From RGIG6353 sp045531285 (GTDB taxonomy: Bacteria; Bacillota; Clostridia; Oscillospirales; SIG627), in contig JAZSDT010000083.1 of NCBI GenBank assembly GCA_045531285.1, forward strand, positions 1 through 60,841: a DNA stretch of 60,841 bases, in the 5' to 3' direction. The translations under genes were made by a program, and so were the position numbers. Under the pieces are notes generated by a model. The model searched no databases, was not told the DNA's origin, and saw nothing but the letters and a program-made list of their open reading frames with translations. The number at the start of each line of letters is the position of its first letter. The first letter of the stretch is position 1. This document shows positions 8,743 through 17,319 of this stretch, in pieces.

Positions 8743-10109
8743 GATAATTCCTCCAAGGATCTTATTTTCTTTATCCACTTTCCGCTTCTGAGTCTTATTA
8801 CGCACCAGAACGCCTTAAGCACCTGGTCTACCTTTAAAAAGAAATATATCCAGAACGCAGGAAGGTGTAATACAAGTCCTGCGATTATACCCAGCGGTAC
8901 AGAAGCGATCCAAAGAAAAATATTATCTGCAAGCATAAGCATTTTCGTATCTCCGCCGCCTCGGAGAACTCCCTTGGTCATAATACTGTTTGTTGCCTGG
9001 AAAAAGATTATAATGCTTATTGCCAGCATTAACTGACGTGTAAGCTCCTGGGTCTCTTTGGAAAGGTCATAAGCCCTTATCATAGGCTCACTGATGAGCA
9101 AAGCAATAAGTGCGGCAACAGCTCCAAAAACGATTCCCAATCCGAGAAAGGCATAGCCTTGTCTTGATGCCTTTTCCCTGTCGCCTTCTCCCAGTGTTCT
9201 CCCTGTAACTATAGAGCCCGATTGGGAAAATCCCTGAATCATAACCGAGCTGAGCTGTTGTGTTACAGCGGTAACCGCATTGGCGGCAACAAAATTTTCA
9301 CCCAATCTGCCGATAACCATAGCAACCGAATTATTTCCCAGAGCAAGTATTCCGTCGCTGACGAGTACGGGAATGCTCATTCTGATATATTCCTTCCAAA
9401 GATTGCCCACAGGCTCGAAAAGGTGCTTTATTCTGAAGCCTATTTCTTTATCTTTTAAAAACATATATCCGCAAATAACGGCAAATTCAAATACGCGGGC
9501 AATGAGAGTACCCAGTGCGGCACCCGCTACGTCCATTTTAGGTGCGCCGAATTTTCCAAAGATGAATATATAGTTTGCACCTACGTTAATAAAGAATGCG
9601 GCAATTGACGTATATAAAGGCAATCTGACCTGACCTACGTTTCTCAAAACGATGGTACAGGTAAGCGAAAGCCCCAACAAAAAATATGTAACTACCGAAT
9701 ATTCAAGGTATCTGACGCCGTAATTTATAATTGGGACTTCCGTGGTGTATATTTTCATTATCAAAGTGGGAGCAATGGCTGTAGCAACTGCAAAAAGCAC
9801 AGACATCCCAAGACAAAGACGAAGCATAATAGACACTGTCTTTTTCAGTGCAGCTCTGTCCTTCATTCCGTAGTACCGCGCAACAAGTACAGAAGCGCCC
9901 ATACCTATACCCATACAAAAGATGTGAAAAATATTAATAAACTGGTTGGCTAGAGACACAGCAGAAAGCTGTGTTTCGCCCACCTTTCCAATCATTATGG
10001 TATCCATCATATTGACACCTGTGGTTATAAATCCCTGTAAGGCAACGGGAATGGCTATCATTGCCACTGTTTTATAAAAAGACTTATCTTTTATAAATAA
10101 ACTGAACAT
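8739..10109 (-). CDS. MATE family efflux transporter
   Basis: A twelve-helix exporter of 456 residues using a Na+ or H+ gradient. Family marks are IPVALQGFITTGVNMMDTIMIG near residue 20 and the repeated second-half version DGILALGNNSVAMVIGRLG near residue 250, with VTAVTQQLSS. The ATG at 10109 is preceded by AGAGG; a GTG six codons upstream overlaps the SD. It overlaps the MFS gene by 4 bp, so the two exporters and the acetyltransferase form one transcription unit. Substrates of the pair are unknown. Confidence 0.92.
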   Translation of the reverse strand: MFSLFIKDKSFYKTVAMIAIPVALQGFITTGVNMMDTIMIGKVGETQLSAVSLANQFINIFHIFCMGIGMGASVLVARYYGMKDRAALKKTVSIMLRLCLGMSVLFAVATAIAPTLIMKIYTTEVPIINYGVRYLEYSVVTYFLLGLSLTCTIVLRNVGQVRLPLYTSIAAFFINVGANYIFIFGKFGAPKMDVAGAALGTLIARVFEFAVICGYMFLKDKEIGFRIKHLFEPVGNLWKEYIRMSIPVLVSDGILALGNNSVAMVIGRLGENFVAANAVTAVTQQLSSVMIQGFSQSGSIVTGRTLGEGDREKASRQGYAFLGLGIVFGAVAALIALLISEPMIRAYDLSKETQELTRQLMLAISIIIFFQATNSIMTKGVLRGGGDTKMLMLADNIFLWIASVPLGIIAGLVLHLPAFWIYFFLKVDQVLKAFWCVIRLRSGKWIKKIRSLEELS

Positions 10110-10190
10110 ATTCTTACCTCTTTTCACTAAAGAATCATTGTATCATACGTTCTTCAATTTGTCAAAGGATATTGCACTGACAATATACAA

Positions 10191-10507
10191 AAAGCGGCTA
10201 GCAGCCGCCGGCAAATCTCGCCTATCGTAACCTTTAAGTATGGCTCTACAACGTAAAACGGCGAGGTTGATTTAATGCAATTTCCTAGTAAACAAAAATG
10301 CAGCTAGCAGCCGCTGGCAATTCTCGCCTATCGTAACCTTTAAGTATGGCTCTACAACGTAAAACGGCGAGGTTGATTTAATGCAATTTCCTAGTAAACA
10401 AAAATGCGGCTAGCAGCCGCTGACAATTCTCGCCTATCGTAACCTTTGAGTATGGCTCTACAACGTAAAACAGTTATGGCATAATAATTGAGAAATTTAC
10501 CATAAAG
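10191..10507 (+). repeat. 106-bp repeat family, array A (three copies)
   Basis: Three tandem copies with hairpins starting at 10194, 10300 and 10406, an exact 106-bp period. Each has hairpin GCGGCT-AGC-AGCCGC (the second copy has one mismatch), then CTCGCC and, about 40 bp later, GGCGAG followed by a conserved tail. The third copy lacks GGCGAG and ends instead in the alternative tail seen in array J (GAGAAATTT...CCATAAAG). The array fills the gap between the MATE gene and the cohesin-SLH gene. Confidence 0.9.
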
Positions 10508-10508
10508 C

Positions 10509-10541
10509 GAAAAAGGCTGATTTTTCAATCAGCCTTTTTTG
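10509..10541 (-). terminator. Terminator overlapping the cohesin-SLH stop codon
   Basis: AAAAGGCTGATT and AATCAGCCTTTT pair around a 4-base loop. The TGA stop of the minus-strand gene lies inside the hairpin, and a T run follows on the minus strand. Confidence 0.85.
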
Positions 10542-11646
10542 CAATTCTTTCTATTACTGCCGCCGCTTCCGCACGCGTTGCAAAATTTTTGGGGAGAAAA
10601 CTGCTTCCGCTACCTGTCATTATGCCGTTTTCGGTTGTCCAGGCAATGTTGTCCTTTGCCCAATCTGAAATATTATCCTTATCCGAGTAATTGAGCTTTA
10701 CAGAAGATGCCACGTTCTTACCCTTAAATTTCGCCCAACGGCAAAGCATTGTAGCCATCTGCTCACGGGTTATATTGCTGTCGGGAGCAAATTCGGTATC
10801 ACTTACCCCAAAAACAATTCCTTTTTCATTTGCCCAAGCAACCGCCTTTTCGTACCAGCTTCCTTTTTGTACGTCGGTAAATTTGCATTCAACCGTGTCG
10901 GGCTGTTTTTCAAGCCTGTAAAGAAGTGTGACAAACATAGCTCTTGTAACGTTTAATTTAGGAGCAAATTCGGTTGGACTTACACCGTTGATTATTCCGT
11001 TTTCGTTAGCATATTTCACCGAGCCGTAGTACCAGTCTGATTCCTCAACGTCGTTAAAGGGATTCTTCCATTCCACCGGCTTATCGGGAACGGTTGGTGT
11101 AGTAGGAGTTGTAGGTGTAGTTGGTACAGTTGGTACAGTTGGTACGGTAGGTGTAGTTGGTGTAGTGGGTACGGTAGGTTCGGGTGGTTCTTTACCGTTG
11201 ATTTTAACAGTACCGGAAGCAAAGCTGGACTCTACCGGGGTAGAATTATTTTTGGCAACGGTGGATGCACTTATTTCATAAGAGCCTGAGAATGCATCGT
11301 CCTTTACAACAAATTCAACTGTGCAAAGCTCTCCTTCAAACTTCTGTGAATCCGTCAATCCAATTACGATAACGCCCTTGTCGCTATCAAAGGTAGGCGG
11401 AAGAATAGTTAGGTCGGAAATGGCGCTATTTTCCGTAAAGCCTGTAAACTCAAGCACAGAAGTGTCAAAGTTAAGCTTGGAAACAGCAAAAGAATTTGCT
11501 TCCTCTGTACACTTAAGTGAAAGAGTCAGCTTTACACTGTCGCCTGCATCAGCCTCAGCGCTTGACAAACTAAACACTGCCGAGCCTGCAAAAGCCGTAA
11601 GTGACAGCACAAATATCAATAAAAAAGTAATAATTAATTTTTTCAT
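10525..11646 (-). CDS. Secreted cohesin-like and SLH-domain surface protein
   Basis: A 373-residue exported protein. A signal peptide occupies residues 1-22 (MKKLIITFLLIFVLSLTAFA). Residues about 23-150 form a cohesin-type beta sandwich (SSAEADAGDSVKLTLSL, KLNFDTSVLEFTGF). A Pro/Thr-rich linker of TPT and VPT units spans about 155-190. Three SLH repeats (FNDVEESDWYYGSVKYA, FTDVQKGSWYEKAVAWA, YSDKDNISDWAKDNIAW) anchor it to the wall polymer. It could display dockerin-bearing enzymes or bind polysaccharide. The ATG at 11646 was chosen for the signal peptide; an ATG five codons upstream is possible. No dockerin was seen elsewhere in the window. Confidence 0.85.
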   Translation of the reverse strand: MKKLIITFLLIFVLSLTAFAGSAVFSLSSAEADAGDSVKLTLSLKCTEEANSFAVSKLNFDTSVLEFTGFTENSAISDLTILPPTFDSDKGVIVIGLTDSQKFEGELCTVEFVVKDDAFSGSYEISASTVAKNNSTPVESSFASGTVKINGKEPPEPTVPTTPTTPTVPTVPTVPTTPTTPTTPTVPDKPVEWKNPFNDVEESDWYYGSVKYANENGIINGVSPTEFAPKLNVTRAMFVTLLYRLEKQPDTVECKFTDVQKGSWYEKAVAWANEKGIVFGVSDTEFAPDSNITREQMATMLCRWAKFKGKNVASSVKLNYSDKDNISDWAKDNIAWTTENGIMTGSGSSFLPKNFATRAEAAAVIERIAKKAD

Positions 11647-11791
11647 AGCAATAGCCCCCATTTCGGCTCTATTATAGCAAACAATACGGAATTTTGCAAC
11701 ATCTTTTTATACTCGACTGTATGTTTTTAAACAAAGTCGGCACTTTTGCATATTATACATTGACCGAATAATTTTAACAGGAGGAACAAAA

Positions 11792-12604
11792 ATGATTCAA
11801 AACAGTTGTACAACTAGCGGTCAGGGGTGCTGCTGCAACGATGACGTTTGTTGCATCGACACCTGCCGCATATACGATACAAGCAGAACGCAAGACTGTA
11901 TTGAGGGCTTGAGAGTCGTTCTCACACCCGAGGGCACACAGGTTCTTCAGAACTGCAGAAGTCCCAGGGCAAAAGAGGTTCGTGTCATATGGACACAGTT
12001 GAATGCAGACGAGCTGCCCTTCAACAGCGGTTATTATCAGGTAAGCATCCGTTATTATTTTTACGTAGTTCTTACTTGCTGCGTTAACGGTGTAAGTCAG
12101 GATATTGAAGGCCTTGCCATAAGCGAGAAAACGGTCGTTCTCTACGGAGGTGAGGGCAACGTAAGTGTGTTCACCTCGGACACGGATTCGGATCCTTGCT
12201 TCACACCCAATCTCAGCAACGTTATTCCCGGAAACAACCGTCCTAAAGTTGTTCTTGAAGTAGCAACTCCCATTCCCCTTTCGGTAAGTATTGTGGAAAA
12301 CTGCAACGGTATTCCTCTGCCTCCCGAATATGACAATATTCCCCAGCAGATAATCAATCTTTTCGACGGAGGACTGGACCTCAATCCCTGTAATACCATT
12401 GCAGTATGTCTCACTCTCGGAATCTTTGCGCTGGTAAGAATCGAAAGACCTTCACAGCTCATAATCCCCGCGTGCGAATACTGTATTCCCGATGCAGATA
12501 AAACTCCCGTTTCGGTAACGGATCCCTGTTCGATGTTCTGCTCCACGCCCTTCCCAATTGAAGAGTTTTATCCCAGCACCTGCGCTCAAAACAGAAACTC
12601 TTAA
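11792..12604 (+). CDS. Cysteine-rich conserved hypothetical, possible spore-surface protein
   Basis: A 270-residue protein without signal peptide or membrane segment. The first 25 residues are very Cys-rich (GCCCNDDVCCIDTC), with further Cys pairs near 100, 215 and 245. A central beta-rich segment (VRVIWTQLNADELPFNSG, then SEKTVVLYGGEGNVSVF) resembles a Clostridia family of Cys-rich proteins I recall only as conserved hypotheticals. The many cysteines and the sporulating host make a spore-coat or exosporium role plausible, but this is inference. SD GGAGGA precedes the ATG. Confidence 0.6.
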   Translation: MIQNSCTTSGQGCCCNDDVCCIDTCRIYDTSRTQDCIEGLRVVLTPEGTQVLQNCRSPRAKEVRVIWTQLNADELPFNSGYYQVSIRYYFYVVLTCCVNGVSQDIEGLAISEKTVVLYGGEGNVSVFTSDTDSDPCFTPNLSNVIPGNNRPKVVLEVATPIPLSVSIVENCNGIPLPPEYDNIPQQIINLFDGGLDLNPCNTIAVCLTLGIFALVRIERPSQLIIPACEYCIPDADKTPVSVTDPCSMFCSTPFPIEEFYPSTCAQNRNS

Positions 12605-12623
12605 AATTTTTTCAAAAAAGGTA

Positions 12624-12652
12624 TTGACATTTACGCCGATTTATGATATCAT
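12624..12652 (+). promoter_or_regulatory. Promoter of tRNA-Val
   Basis: TTGACA (12624-12629), a 17-bp spacer and TATCAT (12647-12652) end 10 bp before the mature tRNA 5' end. Confidence 0.8.
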
Positions 12653-12662
12653 AAACGGCGTC

Positions 12663-12738
12663 GGGGGTTTAGCTCAGCTGGGAGAGCATCTGCCTTACAA
12701 GCAGAGGGTCACAGGTTCGAGCCCTGTAGTCCCCACCA
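12663..12738 (+). tRNA. tRNA-Val (anticodon TAC)
   Basis: A 76-nt cloverleaf. The acceptor stem GGGGGTT pairs with AGTCCCC, the D arm is GCTCAGCTGGGAGAGC, the anticodon stem TCTGC/GCAGA encloses loop CTTACAA (anticodon TAC) and the T arm carries GGTTCGAGCC. CCA is encoded. Its anticodon reads GTA, the codon I assign to the specifier of the Val T-box leader at 27129-27131. Confidence 0.96.
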
Positions 12739-12742
12739 AAAC

Positions 12743-12773
12743 AAAAAAGAACACCTTTTGGTGTTCTTTTTTT
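12743..12773. terminator. Terminator between tRNA-Val and the converging AraC gene
   Basis: AAAAAAGAACACC and GGTGTTCTTTTTTT pair around a TTTT loop. T runs exist on both strands, so it can serve both converging units. Confidence 0.9.
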
Positions 12774-12794
12774 GTTTTTACACTATTGGCTGTT

Positions 12795-13592
12795 TTATTC
12801 CAGGCCTTCTCGGTTTTGCTTTCTGAATTCTGTGGGAGGGATGCCGAATCTTTTTCTGAACTGTCCCGAAAAATAAACTCTGTCGCAAAAGCCAAGCTGT
12901 GTACTTATATCGGTTACCGTATTGTTGTCCCTTGAAAGCATTTGTCTTGCCTTCATAAACACCATATCGTCAACGTATCTGCCGATAGTGATACCCATTT
13001 CCTTCTTAAAGCAATTTCTCAGCTTACTTTCCGACACAAAAAGGTGATTTGCTATTTCGGAAACGCTTATTTTAACGTTCAGATTATCGTGAATATAATT
13101 TATCGCTTCTTCAACAAGCTGGCTGTAAAGCTTTACCGGCTTATCCTCTTCGGTATTGATGAATTCCATTACCGTCTGAGACAGCATTGTTCTGAGCTTT
13201 ATCATATCGGCATAACTGTCTGAGCACAAGCACTTCTCCAACGTCTTCATATACTCGGCAGAGCAAGGCAAAGACTTTACTGTATCAAGCTTTGAAAGCA
13301 GATCGTATCTTTCGGCATCGGAAAATGTTATGTGGAAATATATTTTTTCAAGATGCGTACAGCCATAACTAAAGGTATGCTCGGAGGGTACTATATAAAC
13401 GTTACCGCCTGTCATACGGACCATGGTACCGTCGGTATCTATATGTCCCTCTCCTTCCTTTACGTAATACAGGCGGGTAAACGGACTGCACACTCCTTCA
13501 CGCTTCCAACTGCTGTCCAAGGAGCAAACCTCTCCCATATGCAACGTAAGGTCTATTTTATTAAAAGCATTTACAAACTGTTTAATATTCAT
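12795..13592 (-). CDS. AraC family transcriptional regulator
   Basis: A 265-residue regulator. The N-terminal cupin-like sensor (about 1-140) contains TRLYYVKEGEGHIDTDG. Two HTH motifs form the C-terminal DNA-binding domain: ISVSEIANHLFVSESKLRNCFK near 180 and VTDISTQLGFCDRVYFSGQF near 230, followed by the family signature RKRFGIPPTEFR. AAGGGG lies upstream of the ATG. It is followed, across a terminator hairpin, by genes for a TIM-barrel isomerase and another AraC protein in a carbohydrate-utilisation region. The effector is unknown. Confidence 0.9.
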   Translation of the reverse strand: MNIKQFVNAFNKIDLTLHMGEVCSLDSSWKREGVCSPFTRLYYVKEGEGHIDTDGTMVRMTGGNVYIVPSEHTFSYGCTHLEKIYFHITFSDAERYDLLSKLDTVKSLPCSAEYMKTLEKCLCSDSYADMIKLRTMLSQTVMEFINTEEDKPVKLYSQLVEEAINYIHDNLNVKISVSEIANHLFVSESKLRNCFKKEMGITIGRYVDDMVFMKARQMLSRDNNTVTDISTQLGFCDRVYFSGQFRKRFGIPPTEFRKQNREGLE

Positions 13593-13638
13593 TTGAACCC
13601 CTTGCCTCCGGTGACAGTTCTTGCGTATGTCATATAAA

Positions 13639-13681
13639 CGAGCTGTTTAAAAACTCTGTTTGGGTTTTTAAACAGCTCTCG
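13639..13681. terminator. Terminator-like hairpin, GCTGTTTAAA type
   Basis: GAGCTGTTTAAAAAC (13640-13654) and its complement (13664-13678) enclose a 9-nt loop. Closely related hairpins occur at 21377 and 50791. It lies after the TIM-barrel gene on the minus strand. Confidence 0.75.
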
Positions 13682-13685
13682 GTTT

Positions 13686-14534
13686 TTATACGTTCTTTTT
13701 GAGGAAGTCGAATCCTGCACGAATAGCGGGCACACAGTCCTCCATACCTTCAAACTCTACGGAAACAAATCCGTCGTATCCTACTCTCTTGAGAGCCGCA
13801 ATACAGTTCTTAACAGGTACAACGCCGTGACCTACAATTGTTCCTCTTATATGGTTGCCGCCAAGAGTAGTGAAAAATCCTGAGGGACAATCAACGTTAC
13901 CTGCTTTGAAAAGGAAATCCTTTGCATGAACGTGGAACGTATAGGGTGCCGCAATTCCAACCGCAAGAACAGGGTCAGCGTCTGCGCAAAGGAAGTTTCC
14001 TATATCGCAAAGCCAACCGTAGTTATCACTTCCTACAGCGAGAATAAGTTCCTCGACTCTGTTGGGGCTCTGGAAAATGTAGCCGTGATTTTCCGTACAT
14101 GTCTTAATACCCTTTGTCTTTGCATACTCTGTTACCCTTCTGATACGGGGTGCCATGTCCTTGATAGCGTCCCTGTATGAATAAAGATGGTCCTTGGGAA
14201 GTGCATAGCAAACGTCATGTCTCATAACCGGTGCACCAAGCGCTGCGGCAATGTCAACACATTTGCAAACCTTTGCAATTTCCGCCTCAGCATCCTCTGC
14301 CAAGAAGTTTGCTCCAACGGTGTAAGCAGCTATCTCCAAGCCAATTTTTGCACAGTATTCCTTTATCTCTCCTGCAAGCTCGATAAGGTCAGTGCGTGTT
14401 GTGTAGCCCTCAAGTCCTACAAATTCGATACCGTCAAAGCCTATTTCCTTTGCGATATCGCACACCTTGAAGTAATCACAGCCTGTTTCTTTTATGTATT
14501 TTGAAAAGCTGTAGCTAGATACTCCTATTTTCAT
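13686..14534 (-). CDS. Sugar phosphate isomerase/epimerase family (TIM barrel)
   Basis: A 282-residue AP-endonuclease-2/xylose-isomerase-like barrel. Visible are the starting strand MKIGVSSYSFSKYI, GFDGIEFVGLEG near residue 33, the metal-site region CTENHGYIFQSPNR near 140, LCDIGNFLCADADP near 170, HVHAKDF near 198 and VSVEFEGMED near 262. The Glu, Asp and His residues in these strands are the usual divalent-metal ligands. Members isomerise or epimerise sugars and inositols. The substrate is probably tied to the neighbouring GH4 and GH127-type enzymes, but this is inference. Confidence 0.88.
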   Translation of the reverse strand: MKIGVSSYSFSKYIKETGCDYFKVCDIAKEIGFDGIEFVGLEGYTTRTDLIELAGEIKEYCAKIGLEIAAYTVGANFLAEDAEAEIAKVCKCVDIAAALGAPVMRHDVCYALPKDHLYSYRDAIKDMAPRIRRVTEYAKTKGIKTCTENHGYIFQSPNRVEELILAVGSDNYGWLCDIGNFLCADADPVLAVGIAAPYTFHVHAKDFLFKAGNVDCPSGFFTTLGGNHIRGTIVGHGVVPVKNCIAALKRVGYDGFVSVEFEGMEDCVPAIRAGFDFLKKNV

Positions 14535-14573
14535 AATGTTTTTTCCTCCGTATAATATTGTGATTTGATTCTA

Positions 14574-15407
14574 TCACAATTTTTTCTTTTTTTCAATAGT
14601 TTTTCTGTGTTTTTGTCTGAATTTCAACGGAGACATGCCGTGAGCTTTCTTGAATCTGTCCGAAAAATAATTACTGTCGTTAAAGCCGCAGGCATATGCA
14701 ATTTGGGAAACGGTTTTCAGCTCCCCTTCCTCCAGAAATTGCTCTGCCTTTTGAAGTCTTACAAGTGTGAGATACTCATTGAAGCCAAAGCCTGTTTCCT
14801 TTTTAAAGGTGCGTGACAAATGCTCCGGGCTGACCGAATGGGATTCTGCCATATCGTTCAGCGTTACGTCGGATTGATAATGCTCGGAAATATATTTTAC
14901 GGTATCTGCCACAAAAAGCGAATTGCCTCCGTTTTGTGCAGCCTTGTTTTTATTTCTTGCAAGGAGTATGAACAAATCCTCCACCAGATTTGTAATAACG
15001 GTTTCGGAGTGCTCGTCCATTGAGGAATATTCCTTCCCTATTGCATCGAAAATTTCCTTTATATCCTTTGACACGTTCTGATTTCTGTACAGATAGAGCA
15101 TTGAATCAAGTTTTACACCAACGCTTTGGGGAATGAAGTTCTGAGTGAAATTCAAAAGCTTGCGCTCGTAGGTTGACGTGTACAGTGTACGGTGAATAAC
15201 GTTTTCGGGAATAAGGATAACGTCTCCCGGCATAAGAGAATAGGTGCGGTCATCTATGAAATATTTGCATTCGCCCTTTATGAAGTAGTATATTTCAAAG
15301 TAGCTGTGATAGTGGTGCTTGCCCATTATGGGAGAAGGAGATACGTCGGTGTTTCTGTGCTCATAAAAAAATTCTTTTCCATCTGAGAATTTTATCGTCG
15401 GTATCAT
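14574..15407 (-). CDS. AraC family regulator with cupin sensor
   Basis: A 277-residue regulator. An N-terminal cupin (about 25-100; MGKHHYHSYFEIYYFIKG, PGDVILIPENVIHR) should bind a sugar-like effector. The C-terminal HTH pair is VTLNDMAESHSVSPEHLSR and VSQIAYACGFNDSNYFSDRF, ending KAHGMSPLKFRQKHRK. GGGGG lies upstream of the ATG. It is divergent from the GH4 gene at 15758, the usual position of a regulator next to its target. The 350-bp gap holds two copies of the 106-bp repeat and a 9-bp inverted repeat near the GH4 promoter. Confidence 0.9.
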   Translation of the reverse strand: MIPTIKFSDGKEFFYEHRNTDVSPSPIMGKHHYHSYFEIYYFIKGECKYFIDDRTYSLMPGDVILIPENVIHRTLYTSTYERKLLNFTQNFIPQSVGVKLDSMLYLYRNQNVSKDIKEIFDAIGKEYSSMDEHSETVITNLVEDLFILLARNKNKAAQNGGNSLFVADTVKYISEHYQSDVTLNDMAESHSVSPEHLSRTFKKETGFGFNEYLTLVRLQKAEQFLEEGELKTVSQIAYACGFNDSNYFSDRFKKAHGMSPLKFRQKHRKTIEKKKKL

Positions 15408-15427
15408 TTTTATACCCCCTTTCCAAA

Positions 15428-15636
15428 AAAGCGGCTAGCAGCCGCTCGCAATTCTCGCCTATCGTAACCATTGGGTATAACCCTACAATGTAAAACGGCG
15501 AGGTTGATTTAATGCAAATTCCTTGCATATAAAAAAGCGGCTAGCAGCAGCCGGCATGCTCGCCTATCATAAATTTTGAGTAAAACATACAATGTAAACG
15601 GCGAGGTTGATTTAATGAAATTTCCTAGCATATAAA
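15428..15636 (+). repeat. 106-bp repeat family, array B (two copies)
   Basis: Two tandem copies with hairpins at 15431 and 15537 (106-bp period) lie between the divergent AraC and GH4 genes. The first hairpin is a perfect GCGGCT-AGC-AGCCGC; the second has a duplicated AGC in the loop. Both keep CTCGCC, GGCGAG and the GATTTAATG tail. Confidence 0.9.
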
Positions 15637-15662
15637 AAATTATATACCAATACATCAAAAAA

Positions 15663-15719
15663 ATCAAGATTTGGACAAAAACTCGTCAAAAATATAAAGG
15701 ATTTTTTTAGAATCTTGAT
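15663..15719. promoter_or_regulatory. Candidate AraC operator upstream of the GH4 gene
   Basis: ATCAAGATT (15663-15671) and AATCTTGAT (15711-15719) form a 9-bp perfect inverted repeat. TATAAT follows at 15721 without a good -35 box, as expected for an activator-dependent promoter. The left half lies in a 14-mer (15657-15670) that recurs at 22338-22351 beside another AraC gene. Confidence 0.5.
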
Positions 15720-15757
15720 GTATAATATTCTTAAATCAATATAAAAGGAGAAATAAT

Positions 15758-17149
15758 ATGAAATACACAGACAAGGGTGTAGAAGGCGTAAAGATAGCAT
15801 ACGTGGGCGGAGGCTCAAGAGGCTGGGCATGGGGACTTATGAGTGACCTTGTATCAGCCGAGGATATGAACGGCGAAGTAGCACTTTACGACATCGACTT
15901 TGAAGCGGCAAAGCACAACGAAATAATCGGCAACAAATACAATGATGCCAAGGGTGCAAAGTCCCATTGGGATTACACGGCATACGAGAACGTCGGAGAT
16001 GCTCTCACAGGTGCAGACTTCGTTGTTATTTCAATTCTTCCCGGAACCTTTGACGAAATGGAAAGCGACGTACATACTCCCGAGAAATACGGAATCTATC
16101 AGGCGGTAGGCGACACAGTAGGTCCCGGCGGACTTATTCGTGCACTCCGTACTATTCCTATGTTCGAGGAAATTGCGCACAACGTTGAAAAATACTGTCC
16201 TGATGCGTGGGTTATCAACTATACCAACCCTATGACCATCTGTACAAAGGCGCTTTATAAGGCATTCCCCAAGATAAAGGCATTCGGCTGCTGTCACGAG
16301 GTATTCGGAACACAGGGACTTCTTGCTCAGATGATAACCGAAATGCACGGCATCGAGAAGCCCGACAGAAAGGATATCAAGGTTGAGGTTACGGGTCTTA
16401 ACCACTTCACATGGATAACAAAAGCTAAATATCGTGACATTGACATTTTTGAGGACTACAAGGTATTTGCTAAAAAATATGCAGAAACCGGCTACCTCAA
16501 GGGCAAGGATGAAAACTGGATGAACAATGTGTTCGACTGTTCCAACAAGGTTAAGTTCGACCTTTTCAACCGTTTCGGATACATTGCAGCGGCAGGTGAC
16601 AGACACCTTGCAGAAGACTGTGAGGGCAAGTGGTATCTTGAATCACCCGAGAAGGTAAAGGAATGGGGCTTCGGTCTCACACCTGTTTCCTGGAGAAAGG
16701 AAAACCTGAAGGAGCGTCTTGAAAAAAGCGAAAAGCTCCGCAACGGTGAGGAAGAGATAACGATAAATAACACAGGTGAAGAAGGTGTAAGCCAGATGAG
16801 AGCACTTTTGGGTCTTCACGATCTGGTTACAAACGTAAACCTTCCCAACATGGGACAGATACCCAATCTTCCTATCGGTGCGGTAGTTGAAACAAATGCG
16901 GCATTCAGAAACAACAGTGTACAGCCCATTTGCGCAGGTCCTCTTCCTTCAAGCATCTATCCTCTCGTTTCAAGAATATGCGGTCAGCAGGAGCTTATCA
17001 TTGAAGCGGCATTTGAAAGAGATCTTGAAAAGGCATTCACTGCCTTTACAAACGACCAGCTTGTAACCATCAACACAGAGGATGCAAGAAAGCTCTTTGA
17101 CGAGATGATAGAAAACACTAAAGACTACCTTAAGATGTACAATATTTAA
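15758..17149 (+). CDS. Glycoside hydrolase family 4 (alpha-glycosidase)
   Basis: A 463-residue NAD+- and Mn2+-dependent glycosidase working by an oxidation-elimination route. The Rossmann strand VKIAYVGGGSRGWAWG near residue 10 binds NAD. VINYTNPM near 150, the metal/active-site motif GCCHEVFG near 175 (Cys-His) and GLNHFTW near 212 are GH4 hallmarks. Members cut alpha-glucosides, alpha-galactosides or uronides; the CHEV motif may point to a uronic acid substrate but I am not certain. AAAGGAG precedes the ATG. It is probably regulated by the divergent AraC gene and ends at a terminator. Confidence 0.92.
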   Translation: MKYTDKGVEGVKIAYVGGGSRGWAWGLMSDLVSAEDMNGEVALYDIDFEAAKHNEIIGNKYNDAKGAKSHWDYTAYENVGDALTGADFVVISILPGTFDEMESDVHTPEKYGIYQAVGDTVGPGGLIRALRTIPMFEEIAHNVEKYCPDAWVINYTNPMTICTKALYKAFPKIKAFGCCHEVFGTQGLLAQMITEMHGIEKPDRKDIKVEVTGLNHFTWITKAKYRDIDIFEDYKVFAKKYAETGYLKGKDENWMNNVFDCSNKVKFDLFNRFGYIAAAGDRHLAEDCEGKWYLESPEKVKEWGFGLTPVSWRKENLKERLEKSEKLRNGEEEITINNTGEEGVSQMRALLGLHDLVTNVNLPNMGQIPNLPIGAVVETNAAFRNNSVQPICAGPLPSSIYPLVSRICGQQELIIEAAFERDLEKAFTAFTNDQLVTINTEDARKLFDEMIENTKDYLKMYNI

Positions 17150-17157
17150 GTATTTTT

Positions 17158-17185
17158 AAAACGGCGGATTTTTCCGCCGTTTTTG
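17158..17185 (+). terminator. Terminator after GH4
   Basis: AAAACGGCGGA and TCCGCCGTTTTT pair around TTTT, followed by a T run. Confidence 0.9.
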
Positions 17186-17199
17186 TTTATACTAACTCA

Positions 17200-17303
17200 A
17201 AGCGGTCAGCGACCGCCGGCAATTCTCGCCTATTGCAATCTGTATATGTGCCAAACAAATCAGAACGGCGAGATTGGTTTAATGCAATTTCCCGGTATAT
17301 CCG
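17200..17303 (+). repeat. 106-bp repeat family, copy C
   Basis: A full copy with hairpin GCGGTC-AGC-GACCGC (17202-17216), CTCGCC at 17225 and GGCGAG near 17268, ending about 17 bp before the brnQ start. Relative to the common hairpin, both variable stem pairs are changed with pairing kept. Confidence 0.88.
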
Positions 17304-17319
17304 AAGGGAAGGGTGTAAT

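Noticed and set aside
10191..10507. Tandem units taken as a CRISPR array
   Set aside because: The period is 106 bp, whole units repeat rather than short repeats with unique spacers, copies are dispersed singly over the window, and no cas genes are present.
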